Assembly: GCA_964353115.1 (NCBI GenBank)
Contig: CAYGUI010000023.1
Span: 1-19,631 of the forward strand
Reading direction: 5' to 3'
Length of the DNA stretch: 19,631 nt
From: CAYGUI01 sp964353115
Lineage (GTDB): Bacteria; Pseudomonadota; Gammaproteobacteria; JAGOUU01
The stretch's first letter is position 1. Each line of letters opens with the position of its first letter. The notes under the pieces were generated by a model. It was given only the letters and a program-made list of their open reading frames with translations. It made no database searches and was not told the DNA's origin. Shown here in pieces: positions 1 through 6,986 of the stretch. The translations under genes and the position numbers were made by a program.

Positions 1-192
1 GAATATAATAATAAAAGATTTAAAAAGTGCGATATAGATACAAAAAGTTATATATCTAATGGCTTAATAGTCTTATATTTTAAAATTTCACGCTATAAAA
101 AATTCGCCGTACCATTATTTGTTGATGCAATTGGTAAAGATGAATTTTATGAGTTAAAAAAATATTTATTAAATACTAATACTAAATACTAG
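1..192 (+). CDS. C-terminal fragment of a small protein, possibly YgfX/CptA family
   Basis: Frame 1 is open from the first base to a TAG at 190-192, giving 63 residues that end in NTNTKY. The gene starts outside the window. The visible part has a short beta-like stretch (LIVLYFKI) and then VPLFVDAIGKDEFYELKKYL. This resembles the C-terminal end of YgfX/CptA-type inner-membrane proteins, where a 'pDsl..eafr.LR..L' motif follows the membrane hairpin. That family match is only a pattern impression. The hairpin that would confirm it is missing. The last 11 bases overlap the 3' end of the convergent transporter gene. Being a real coding end is likely, but the family assignment is weak. Confidence 0.4.
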   Translation, partial: EYNNKRFKKCDIDTKSYISNGLIVLYFKISRYKKFAVPLFVDAIGKDEFYELKKYLLNTNTKY

Positions 193-1627
193 GCTCTTCG
201 ACTAATATTTCTTCGCGCACTTCCTCTTCAGCAGTATTATTATTTTTATATCTTATTAAAAATACCGCAGGTAAAGTTAATAAAATTAATCCAAGAATTA
301 GCGATAATTCATACTGATAATAATTAACGTGAATAGTGCTATCAGTAGGCGGGATAAACCCAACTACAAAAGTTATAGTTGCTCCAATTATTCCCATAAA
401 AGCCACAAGATAAGTAGCAAATTTTCCGCCAGGAATTTTAAATGAGCCTTGAATATTAGGGCTTTGTCTGCGCAATACAAAGCCAGCTGCAAACATTAAT
501 AAGTACATAAGCATATAAGTTTGCGCTGCTAAAACAGTTAATAACCAATATGTTCCATTAATCGATGGGATAAAAATATATAACGAGGTTAATAGCGTAA
601 CTAATATCGCCTGTCCTATTAATAAAGAGCTTGGGGCATTATATTTATTTTGTTTTTGTAAAAATTTTGGCATATAACCATCTTGTGCGGCGATTAATAA
701 TCCGCGTGTCGGCGCAATGATCCAGTTTATACAGCTACCAATGCCACCAAATGCGAGTGAAAGGGCCATTACAGGTAATAACCAAGTTAAGTGATAATAA
801 TTAAAAAAGTTGCTAAAAGCCTGCATAACTCCTGCAACTAAATTAATATTATCGTGCGGTACAACAACGGCAATACTAAGTGCCCCGAATAATAAAGTAC
901 AAGCAATAATTACACATGAAATTAATAATGCACGTGGAAAATTACGTTGTGGATTGTGAACGTCTTTGGCATGAATAGTCACCATTTCCATACCGCAGAA
1001 TGACAGCATAATACTAGTTAGTGAAATCCAAATGTTGTGATCATGGAAATTAGGTAAAATAGAGGTGTGTGTTAAATGAATTTGGCTTGGATGTCCACCA
1101 AAAAACCACATTGCACCCAAAGTGATAATTATTGCCATTGGTAAAATTAACCCTAAAATTGAGCACCAATTACTTAGTTTTGCCATTAGGTCAACGCCAC
1201 GTAAGTTGATAAAAGTCATGGCCCAAAATGATATCGTGATAGTGAAGAATAGAAAATAACGGTTATTTACTAAATGAGGATTAATAATATAGCCAACTGT
1301 GCCAGCTAAAAACGATAATATAGCCGGGTACCAAATTACATTTTCAAGCCACTGAAACCAAATACCAAAAACAGCAGTTTTGTCACCAAAGGCTTTTTTA
1401 AGCCATAGGTAAATTCCTGTATCATTTGAGTTTTCATCATCATGACAAGAAGATAATTCAGCTGAAATTAGGGCGCTTGGCAATAAAAATAAGAAAACAG
1501 CAGCCACAAAGAAAAATATAAGCTGAGGCCCAAAAATCGCGGTGCCTGGCAAATTTCGAATGCTATCGACGGATACGATAGTCATCATGATTAATGAAAA
1601 AAGACTTAACTTGCTGTTTCTATTCAT
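182..1627 (-). CDS. GadC-like APC-superfamily amino acid antiporter/permease
   Basis: This 481-residue inner-membrane protein has about twelve hydrophobic segments and is predicted to exchange or import amino acids. The sequence follows the glutamate:GABA antiporter (GadC) branch of the APC superfamily. The N-terminal 'IMMTIVSVDSIRNLP' stands where GadC has its first helix break. Further on, 'INLVAGVMQAF' and 'NWIIAPTRGLLIAAQDGYMP' match the corresponding GadC segments, and 'FKIPGGKFATYLVAF' precedes the last helix pair. E. coli GadC carries a C-terminal plug of about 40 residues that gates transport by pH. Here the tail after the last helix is short and acidic (about RYKNNNTAEEEVREEILVEEPSI), so that plug is absent. 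The substrate cannot be read from sequence. No strong Shine-Dalgarno lies before the ATG. The 3' end overlaps the upstream convergent gene by 11 bases. Confidence 0.85.
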   Translation of the reverse strand: MNRNSKLSLFSLIMMTIVSVDSIRNLPGTAIFGPQLIFFFVAAVFLFLLPSALISAELSSCHDDENSNDTGIYLWLKKAFGDKTAVFGIWFQWLENVIWYPAILSFLAGTVGYIINPHLVNNRYFLFFTITISFWAMTFINLRGVDLMAKLSNWCSILGLILPMAIIITLGAMWFFGGHPSQIHLTHTSILPNFHDHNIWISLTSIMLSFCGMEMVTIHAKDVHNPQRNFPRALLISCVIIACTLLFGALSIAVVVPHDNINLVAGVMQAFSNFFNYYHLTWLLPVMALSLAFGGIGSCINWIIAPTRGLLIAAQDGYMPKFLQKQNKYNAPSSLLIGQAILVTLLTSLYIFIPSINGTYWLLTVLAAQTYMLMYLLMFAAGFVLRRQSPNIQGSFKIPGGKFATYLVAFMGIIGATITFVVGFIPPTDSTIHVNYYQYELSLILGLILLTLPAVFLIRYKNNNTAEEEVREEILVEEPSI

Positions 1628-1799
1628 ATTTTTAAAATTTCTATATAGATTTATTATATCACTGACTAACTAATAAGTAAATGTATTTCACTCTTATGAA
1701 TCAATTAGTTAAACCCGTATTTTGCCAGAAAGTAAGTATCATTCCAAACCTTAATTTTGTTTACTATACTTAAAGTGTAAGTAAATTAGCTAATTCAAT

Positions 1800-1803
1800 G
1801 AGG
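1800..1803 (+). promoter_or_regulatory. Ribosome binding site for the 78-residue protein
   Basis: GAGG lies 4 bases before the ATG at 1808. The spacing is short but the match is the best in the leader. A TATACT at 1765-1770 could be the -10 box, but no convincing -35 lies 16-18 bases upstream of it. Confidence 0.4.
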
Positions 1804-1807
1804 TCGT

Positions 1808-2044
1808 ATGAAAAAAGTTAGTTTTAAATCATTAGAAGATAAAGATATTCACGATGATATTGAGCCATATGATAAGCGTGAAAAAGGCGGCGGACGTCCA
1901 TTTTTGCTGCCTGTTCCAGTAAAAGCCTTAGCAGCTCATCAAAGAGATCATGATCCAGACAAGCTAGAGCAAGCTCGTGAAAAAGCCAGAATAGCTGAAG
2001 AAACAGCTATAGAAAGCACAACAGAAAAAAATCTTAAGAAGTAA
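1808..2044 (+). CDS. Small charged hypothetical protein
   Basis: I do not recognise this 78-residue protein. It has no signal peptide and no membrane segment. The first third is charged (Lys/Asp/Glu), followed by a Gly-rich turn and a hydrophobic patch (GGGRPFLLPVPVKALAAHQ). The rest is a probable amphipathic helix rich in Glu, Lys and Ala (about 45-70). The composition suggests a soluble cytoplasmic protein that binds something through the central 'RPFLLPVPVKA' patch. It has its own leader with an SD-like GAGG, and its last 11 bases overlap the end of the convergent tus-like gene. The reading frame ends cleanly and the start is plausible, so it is probably real, but no function can be assigned. 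Confidence 0.6.
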   Translation: MKKVSFKSLEDKDIHDDIEPYDKREKGGGRPFLLPVPVKALAAHQRDHDPDKLEQAREKARIAEETAIESTTEKNLKK

Positions 2045-2939
2045 CTTTCAAATATTTATGTGCTCGTAATGCTGGCAAAAAGACATTTGGGTCAATTTTG
2101 ACATCAGAGCGCATTTTACGCTCTTTATTCTTACCTTGTTTTTCTTTTGGTAATACAAAAAGTGGCAGGCTACTATCTTCTTCTGCTGGATAAAAAATCG
2201 GCAGAGGCCCTTTGATCATTGTTCGCTCAGTTTCAAGAGTTTTTGGATCACGAAAAACTATATTGGCCCGTAAATGCGGGGCAAGTTCTTGTACGATGGC
2301 AAGTTCTTCATGAGGAGATAAATGACGCAATTTATCTAATTGCAAAATAATTCCCGGATCTTGGCGTCTTGCTGCTAACATATCTGCCGCTTGTTGCACG
2401 GTAATTTTAGTGATCGCTCGGGTATTGGCCCATGTCCAACTGACTTTATATGGTTTTCGGGAAATAGTTGGAATATGGCGATAACACTGTTTTAAATTAA
2501 GACGTGATAATCCAGTTTTTCTCAAAGCCTGGCTTGCACTGATATTTCTTTTTTTCAATGATTCATGAAATACTGCTTCAAAACGAGAAATAATTTCCGG
2601 ATCATTAATTTTAATTTTGGCATTTTTAAGTTCAACCATATGTTTTTTAAAACTATCTTTGGCTAAATTTACTTCGTTGATTGTGATTAAAGTTTCATAT
2701 GAGCTGCCAATAACGCCAGGATGAACAATGGTCTCTTTGGGATCTTGTGCATCATAATATTCCAATTGTGCTATTAACTTATATGAGGTGGCTCGAGTAT
2801 TGCTATCAATATCTTGTAGCCAGCAGGGAAGTTTATGATCATCTTTTATACAAAAATGTAATTTCTCTAATTTATCGCTTAAATTACTAAAGCTTGAAAT
2901 AATATTATTGATATATTCCGTAACTGATTTTTTTTCCAT
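2034..2939 (-). CDS. tus: Tus-like DNA replication terminus site-binding protein
   Basis: This 301-residue protein follows the order of motifs in E. coli Tus, which binds Ter sites and blocks the replicative helicase from one side. The matching blocks are 'HPGVIGSSYETLITINE' (Tus: LPGVLCYQVDNLSQ), 'ISRFEAVFHES' at about 118-127 (Tus: AARFEWVHRHL), 'YRHIPTI...WTWANTRAITKI' (Tus: YRTLTVL...FGWANKHIIKNL), and a final 'VFLPALRAHKYLKV' (Tus: LIIPRLHLYV). The 'RFEWVH' region of Tus holds Phe140 and His144, which line the pocket for the flipped C6 base. Here Phe120 and His125 lie in the equivalent stretch, with His shifted by one position. Length is close to the 309 residues of Tus. The gene is divergent from sufE across 32 bases. 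In E. coli a Ter site overlaps the tus promoter, but I see no copy of that consensus here. Confidence 0.8.
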   Translation of the reverse strand: MEKKSVTEYINNIISSFSNLSDKLEKLHFCIKDDHKLPCWLQDIDSNTRATSYKLIAQLEYYDAQDPKETIVHPGVIGSSYETLITINEVNLAKDSFKKHMVELKNAKIKINDPEIISRFEAVFHESLKKRNISASQALRKTGLSRLNLKQCYRHIPTISRKPYKVSWTWANTRAITKITVQQAADMLAARRQDPGIILQLDKLRHLSPHEELAIVQELAPHLRANIVFRDPKTLETERTMIKGPLPIFYPAEEDSSLPLFVLPKEKQGKNKERKMRSDVKIDPNVFLPALRAHKYLKVTS

Positions 2940-2957
2940 TTTAAGCCCACTTTTTGA

Positions 2958-2963
2958 TATAAT
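2958..2963 (+). promoter_or_regulatory. -10 box (TATAAT) abutting the sufE start
   Basis: A perfect TATAAT lies 8 bases before the ATG of sufE, so a transcript starting at the usual distance would begin at or within a base or two of the start codon. The -35 region is poor. The only SD-like bases (AGG, 2966-2968) lie too close to the ATG to be normal. Confidence 0.4.
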
Positions 2964-2971
2964 TCAGGTCT

Positions 2972-3364
2972 ATGAATAAAATACTAGACGATTTTAAATT
3001 CTTCGATAACTGGTTGGATAAATACCAGTATATCATCGATTTAGGCAAAGAATTACCAGAATATTCTGAAAAATTTAAGACTGATAAATATATAGTTCGG
3101 GGGTGCCAGTCGCAAGTTTGGATGCATGCTGAAAAGCGTGGTGATAAGCTTCATTTCGAAGCTATTAGCGACGCGGCAATAGTCTCAGGGCTTATCTATA
3201 TTTTATTGCAAGTTTATAACGACAAAACTCCCAAAGAAATTTTAAATTTAAAACCAGATTTTATTAATGAAATTGGTCTTGATCAGCATTTAAGCCCAAC
3301 AAGAAAAAATGGGTTATATGCGATGTTACAAAAAATAGAAGAATATGCAAAAAATTACACTTGA
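2972..3364 (+). CDS. sufE: Cysteine desulfuration protein SufE
   Basis: SufE accepts persulfide sulfur from the cysteine desulfurase SufS and passes it to the SufBCD scaffold for Fe-S cluster assembly. The 130-residue length is usual for the family. The signature around the sulfur-accepting cysteine is intact: 'VRGCQSQVWM', with Cys45. The N-terminal 'FFDNWLDKYQYIIDLGKELPE' matches the family start, so the ATG at 2972 is right. The rest of suf/isc is not in the window, so this copy stands alone, as sufE often does. Its last 20 bases overlap the next gene in another frame. A -10 box sits immediately upstream, which suggests a very short or absent leader. Confidence 0.93.
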   Translation: MNKILDDFKFFDNWLDKYQYIIDLGKELPEYSEKFKTDKYIVRGCQSQVWMHAEKRGDKLHFEAISDAAIVSGLIYILLQVYNDKTPKEILNLKPDFINEIGLDQHLSPTRKNGLYAMLQKIEEYAKNYT

Positions 3365-4199
3365 TGATACACGGCAAATTGATGAGGATTTAATAATCTT
3401 AGGTGATGTTCAAATATATAGCAGATCTATATTTATGCCTGATTTTTCTGATAGGCAACGTAAAGCGTTTAAAAATATAAAAGAAAAATTTCAGCTTGAT
3501 GACATTGAAGCAATCCAATTAGAAATAATAGTTAAAATACTGTCTGTAATTTATTCTCCAGATTTGCAGATAGATGAATGTCGTAAAAAAGCAGTTGATA
3601 TATATAACGTAGTGCATTTATTTATTAAAAAAGTAGGTGATTTTAATAAAGAATTACGTTTTTGCTCAGTTTCTAATTACCTTAGTGACGATTATAGATA
3701 TTATCTTTCCGAGTCATATTTTTTTCATGCTGTTTTTGAAAAAAGTACTGTAAGAAATATTGATGATTTATTAAATAATATTAAATATGTCATGCTTGAT
3801 ATTGAGGTGGCTATGAGAAAAGCAAATAATAAAAATCATTCATATGATCGTAATCCCTTCGGCGTTCCATTTGGAATGTTTTTGTTGTTAGGAAATATTT
3901 ATTTTCTAAATTTATCCAATATATTTCAAGCCATTTTAGGACTTTTATCTTGCGCTATTAGTTTGCCAATAATTTCAACGGAAATTGATAAACTTATAAG
4001 TGCTAATTTTAGGTTCAGCTCTTATGATAAAGATATAACAACTATAATTTCTGATTTTAGAGAAAAAGTTTCAGAATTATCAAAATTATCAGAAATATCT
4101 GATGAAAGTGTTGCTGTAGTTATAAGGCCAGCAGCAGCATTAGATACTTATCTATCATTAGGTAGCTGCTTTAAAATATCATCGGGCATTAATCCGTAA
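3345..4199 (+). CDS. Hypothetical protein with a membrane hairpin
   Basis: This 284-residue protein is not recognised. The first 165 residues are mostly helical and charged. Residues of about 176-211 form two closely spaced hydrophobic segments with small residues and a Pro/Gly-rich entry (PFGVPFGMFLLLGNIYF, then IFQAILGLLSCAISLPII), which looks like a membrane hairpin. The last 70 residues are again charged helix with a possible coiled coil (REKVSELSKLSEIS). There is no N-terminal signal peptide. The ATG chosen lies inside sufE (20-base overlap), and a later in-frame ATG at 3435 (MPDFSDRQRK) is an alternative. Translation may be coupled to sufE. The 3' end overlaps convergent bolA by 21 bases. 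The hairpin-with-long-tails layout could suit a membrane-inserting accessory or host-interaction protein, but nothing here proves that. Confidence 0.65.
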   Translation: MQKITLDDTRQIDEDLIILGDVQIYSRSIFMPDFSDRQRKAFKNIKEKFQLDDIEAIQLEIIVKILSVIYSPDLQIDECRKKAVDIYNVVHLFIKKVGDFNKELRFCSVSNYLSDDYRYYLSESYFFHAVFEKSTVRNIDDLLNNIKYVMLDIEVAMRKANNKNHSYDRNPFGVPFGMFLLLGNIYFLNLSNIFQAILGLLSCAISLPIISTEIDKLISANFRFSSYDKDITTIISDFREKVSELSKLSEISDESVAVVIRPAAALDTYLSLGSCFKISSGINP

Positions 4200-4430
4200 A
4201 GCATGAATTTTATCGGGAATCAAATGTCCTAACAAGCTATAAATCATTTGATGACGAGCAACAGGACTTTTACCTGCAAAATCTTCAGCAGCAATATTAA
4301 GTGTAAAATGTCGTGCTCCACCAGCTGCGCCAGCATGACCAACATGTTGATGCGAGTCGTCAATTAATTCTAGTTGCTTAATTTTTAAATTTTTATTTAA
4401 AATTTCAGTAATTTCTTGTTCTAACTTCAT
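4179..4430 (-). CDS. bolA: BolA family protein
   Basis: This 83-residue protein has the full BolA fold signature: 'ELIDDSHQHVGHAGAAGGARHFTLNIAAEDFAGKSPVARHQMIYSLLGHLI', ending 'KIHALRINAR'. BolA proteins pair with monothiol glutaredoxins to handle [2Fe-2S] clusters. Some also act on transcription and cell shape. The SHxHxGH segment contains the candidate cluster-ligand histidines. The short length and the 'IHAL' ending fit the BolA/YrbA superfamily. Pure sequence reading does not let me separate BolA from its close paralogues with certainty, but the 'HVGHAGA...HF' loop is BolA-type. It lies 15 bases downstream of yciB on the same strand, so it is probably co-transcribed. The terminal 21 bases overlap the convergent 284-residue gene. 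Confidence 0.88.
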   Translation of the reverse strand: MKLEQEITEILNKNLKIKQLELIDDSHQHVGHAGAAGGARHFTLNIAAEDFAGKSPVARHQMIYSLLGHLIPDKIHALRINAR

Positions 4431-4445
4431 AAAATTTTACAATGT

Positions 4446-4976
4446 TTATAATAAATGGTTGCCGTGCTTAGAAATGTAAAAAGCTTGTGGGATGACGAAT
4501 AATAATAAAAGTCCAAATGTGCCAAATAATTTATAATCGACCCAAAAATCTAGTGAATAATTATACGCAACATATGTGTTGGCTGCAGCCATAAAATAAA
4601 AGAAGAATGCCCAGCTCAAATTTAATCGATGCCAAGCAAAATTTGGCATTTCAACATGGTGTTGCAGTAAATATTTAACTAGCGGAGTGCGATCTTTCAC
4701 TAATCTACTTAAATTAAAAGATAAACCAAAAATAAAATAAACCGCTGTTGGTTTATACACAAAAAACTCAGAATCATGAAAAACAAGACTTAAAGCACCA
4801 AGTGCTTCTACTAGGATTAAAGATCCCCACTGAAGTATTGTGATTTCTTTTTTGGCTATAAGTTTGTACAATGTTAACGCGGCATAAGCACCCATAGTTA
4901 AGGAAATGGCTACAAAAATTCCTTTTAGTTTATAAGCTGCGAAAAAAAGTAATATAATTAAATAATCAAATATCAT
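4446..4976 (-). CDS. yciB: YciB/IspZ inner membrane-spanning protein (septation protein A)
   Basis: This 176-residue protein has about five hydrophobic segments and the marks of the YciB (IspZ, septation protein A) family. It begins 'MIFDYLIILLFFAAYKLKGIFVA', where the family has 'FDF.PlilFFv.yk..gIy.A'. The centre has 'FVYKPTAVYFIFGLSF', matching the family's 'f.iKptiiy.lfa..l'. The segment 'LNLSWAFFFYFMAAANTYVAYNYSLDFWVDYKLFGTFGLL' is the family signature near the C-terminus. YciB is linked to cell-envelope maintenance and septation. The start codon faces trpS across only 20 bases. Those 20 bases contain TATTAT on the minus strand at 4984-4989, so yciB may also have almost no leader. bolA follows 15 bases downstream. 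Confidence 0.9.
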   Translation of the reverse strand: MIFDYLIILLFFAAYKLKGIFVAISLTMGAYAALTLYKLIAKKEITILQWGSLILVEALGALSLVFHDSEFFVYKPTAVYFIFGLSFNLSRLVKDRTPLVKYLLQHHVEMPNFAWHRLNLSWAFFFYFMAAANTYVAYNYSLDFWVDYKLFGTFGLLLLFVIPQAFYISKHGNHLL

Positions 4977-4982
4977 AATAGA

Positions 4983-4988
4983 TATAAT
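4983..4988 (+). promoter_or_regulatory. -10 box (TATAAT) of trpS in the 20-base divergent gap
   Basis: TATAAT ends 8 bases before the trpS ATG, the same distance as in sufE, and no Shine-Dalgarno is present. The expected transcription start is therefore at the start codon. On the opposite strand TATTAT (4984-4989) lies 7 bases before the yciB ATG, so one AT-rich core could serve both directions. No clear -35 is seen on either side. Confidence 0.4.
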
Positions 4989-4996
4989 AGCAAATT

Positions 4997-6199
4997 ATGA
5001 CAGAAAATAAACGAATAGTTTCCGGAATGCGTACCACAGGACCATTACATCTTGGTCATTTACATGGAGTTATAAAAAATTGGCAAACTTTACAAAATGA
5101 ATATAAATGCTTTTTTTTCGCTGCAGATTTACACGCGTTAACTACAAATTATGCAAATCCTGGTAATTTGCAAGAAATAGCGCTACAAACTGTTATTGAT
5201 TGGCTTGCGTGCGGTATTGATCCTAATAAAGCAACTATATTTGTACAGTCTCATGTGCCACAACATTCAGAATTACATTTATTATTGTCAATGACTACTC
5301 CCGTTGGTTGGTTAGAACGAATTCCAACTTATAAAGAACAGCAGTTGAAATTAAAAGACAAAGATTTATCAACTTATGGTTTCCTTGGTTATCCGTTATT
5401 ACAAGCTGCTGATATTTTGTTATATAAGGCTAGTTTTGTGCCGGTAGGTAAAGATCAAGAATCACATGTTGAACTTTGTCGTGAAATCGCGCGGCGTTTT
5501 AATTACACTTATGGCCGTGATCCGGATTTTGCAGAAAAAGCTGAGGTTGCAGTTGATAAAATGGGTAAGAAAAATGCCAAGGCTTATCGTAGCTTACGTA
5601 TTAAATATCAAGAAGAAGGTGATACTGATGCTCTTGAAACAGCTTTTGCTTTAGTCGAAGCACAAGGGAGTTTAAGTCGTGATGAGCATGAAATTATCAT
5701 GGGATATATTGAAGGGACTTGTCGCTCAATATTGCCAGAGCCAGAGGCATTATTAACTAAAGTTGAAAAAATGCCAGGAATTGACGGACAGAAAATGTCA
5801 AAATCATACGGTAATACAATTTCTTTACGCGATGAAGATAATGAGATAACAAATAAAATTAGAACCATGCCTACTGATCCTGCTCGAGTACGTCGTAGTG
5901 ATCCAGGTAATCCTGAAAAATGCCCAGTTTGGGAATTTCATAAAATATATTCCGATGAAAAAACTTGTGACTGGGTGAAAAAAGGTTGTACCTCAGCTGA
6001 AATAGGATGTCTTGACTGTAAAAAACCAATAATTGATGCCATAATAAATGAACTAACTCCAATTAGGAGTAGGATAAAGGAATTAAATCAAGATAAAAGT
6101 ATGATTCGCAGTATTCTTGATGAAGGAGCCGATGAGGCACGTGAGGTTGCTAAAGATACTTTGCGTGAGGTTAAAGGGGTAATGGAACTATTTGACTAA
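4997..6199 (+). CDS. trpS: Tryptophan--tRNA ligase, long form with Fe-S-type cysteine motif
   Basis: This enzyme activates tryptophan with ATP and charges tRNA-Trp. It is a class I synthetase. The HIGH motif appears as 'GPLHLGH' at 15-21 and the KMSKS loop is exact at 266-270. At 400 residues it is longer than the 330-residue E. coli type. The extra length is an insert of about 70 residues (about 180-255) before the KMSKS loop, seen in the long proteobacterial TrpRS. Near the C-terminus, Cys309, Cys331, Cys338 and Cys341 form C-x21-C-x6-C-x2-C. That almost equals the C-x22-C-x6-C-x2-C ligand set of the [4Fe-4S] cluster in Thermotoga maritima TrpRS. trpS is the first gene of a close same-strand cluster. 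scpA begins 6 bases after its stop. Confidence 0.96.
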   Translation: MTENKRIVSGMRTTGPLHLGHLHGVIKNWQTLQNEYKCFFFAADLHALTTNYANPGNLQEIALQTVIDWLACGIDPNKATIFVQSHVPQHSELHLLLSMTTPVGWLERIPTYKEQQLKLKDKDLSTYGFLGYPLLQAADILLYKASFVPVGKDQESHVELCREIARRFNYTYGRDPDFAEKAEVAVDKMGKKNAKAYRSLRIKYQEEGDTDALETAFALVEAQGSLSRDEHEIIMGYIEGTCRSILPEPEALLTKVEKMPGIDGQKMSKSYGNTISLRDEDNEITNKIRTMPTDPARVRRSDPGNPEKCPVWEFHKIYSDEKTCDWVKKGCTSAEIGCLDCKKPIIDAIINELTPIRSRIKELNQDKSMIRSILDEGADEAREVAKDTLREVKGVMELFD

Positions 6200-6205
6200 T
6201 AAATT

Positions 6206-6982
6206 ATGGATAAATTAGCTTTTGCTAAAGTTTTAGGGAAAGACGTAATTGAAATGCCCAAAGATCTATTTATACCTCCAGATGCTCTGGAGATATTTCT
6301 TGATAGCTTTCAAGGCCCATTGGACTTTTTATTATATTTAATTCGTAAACAAAATTTAGATATTCTAGATATTCCTGTCGCATTAATTACTGAGCAATAT
6401 ATAAAATATATTGAGTTGATGAAATCTATGCGCTTGGAATTAGCAGCTGAATATTTAGTGATGGCAGCATTACTTACTGAAATTAAATCACGCATGCTAT
6501 TGCCAAAGCCAAAAACTGATGACGAAGATGAAGATGATCCACGAGCTGAGTTAGTACGCAGATTACAAGAGTATGAGCGTTATAAAGAAGCCTCAGAAAA
6601 TTTAGATTCATTACCAAGACTCGACCGTGATATTTTTCAGATTTCATTAAATTCTTTTGTACCGTCAATTAAATCTCCTGATCCAAAAGCAACACTACAA
6701 GATTTATTAGATGCAATGGTTGAAGTTTTAACTCGTGAACGCAATTTTATTCATCATCATATTGAAATTGGTAATATCGATATTCGAGATAAGATGGCCT
6801 ATATTTTAGAAGCATTAACTGAAAATAATATTCAACTGAATTTTTATGATTTGCTGAGAAAATCAGAAGGTCGTTTAGGAGTAGTTGTATCTTTCTCTGC
6901 AGTTTTAGAGCTTGGCAAGGAAGGTTTGCTAACAGTAATCCAAAATAACCCATTTGAACCAATTTATTTAGCTCGAGCATAA
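6206..6982 (+). CDS. scpA: Segregation and condensation protein A
   Basis: ScpA is the kleisin subunit that bridges the SMC heads in the SMC-ScpAB condensin and helps chromosome compaction and segregation. The 258-residue protein has the family N-terminal helices: 'FQGPLDFLLYLIRKQNLDILDIPVALITEQYIKYI', followed by 'LELAAEYLVMAALLTEIKSRMLLPKP'. An acidic linker (TDDEDEDDPRAEL) and the 'RRLQEYERYKEASENL' helix come next. A winged-helix end with 'GRLGVVVSFSAVLELGKEGLLTVIQ' binds the SMC head. It lies between trpS (6-base gap) and scpB (4-base gap), which is the normal partner order. No Shine-Dalgarno is visible, so it probably relies on translational coupling. smc itself is not in this window. 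Confidence 0.95.
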   Translation: MDKLAFAKVLGKDVIEMPKDLFIPPDALEIFLDSFQGPLDFLLYLIRKQNLDILDIPVALITEQYIKYIELMKSMRLELAAEYLVMAALLTEIKSRMLLPKPKTDDEDEDDPRAELVRRLQEYERYKEASENLDSLPRLDRDIFQISLNSFVPSIKSPDPKATLQDLLDAMVEVLTRERNFIHHHIEIGNIDIRDKMAYILEALTENNIQLNFYDLLRKSEGRLGVVVSFSAVLELGKEGLLTVIQNNPFEPIYLARA

Positions 6983-6986
6983 CATT

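Noticed and set aside
597..604. GTAACTAA resembling the 3' half of an E. coli Ter site
   Set aside because: It matches the core end only. The essential G at position 6 and the TT before GTAAC are absent, and it lies inside the transporter gene. An 8-base match is expected by chance in AT-rich DNA.
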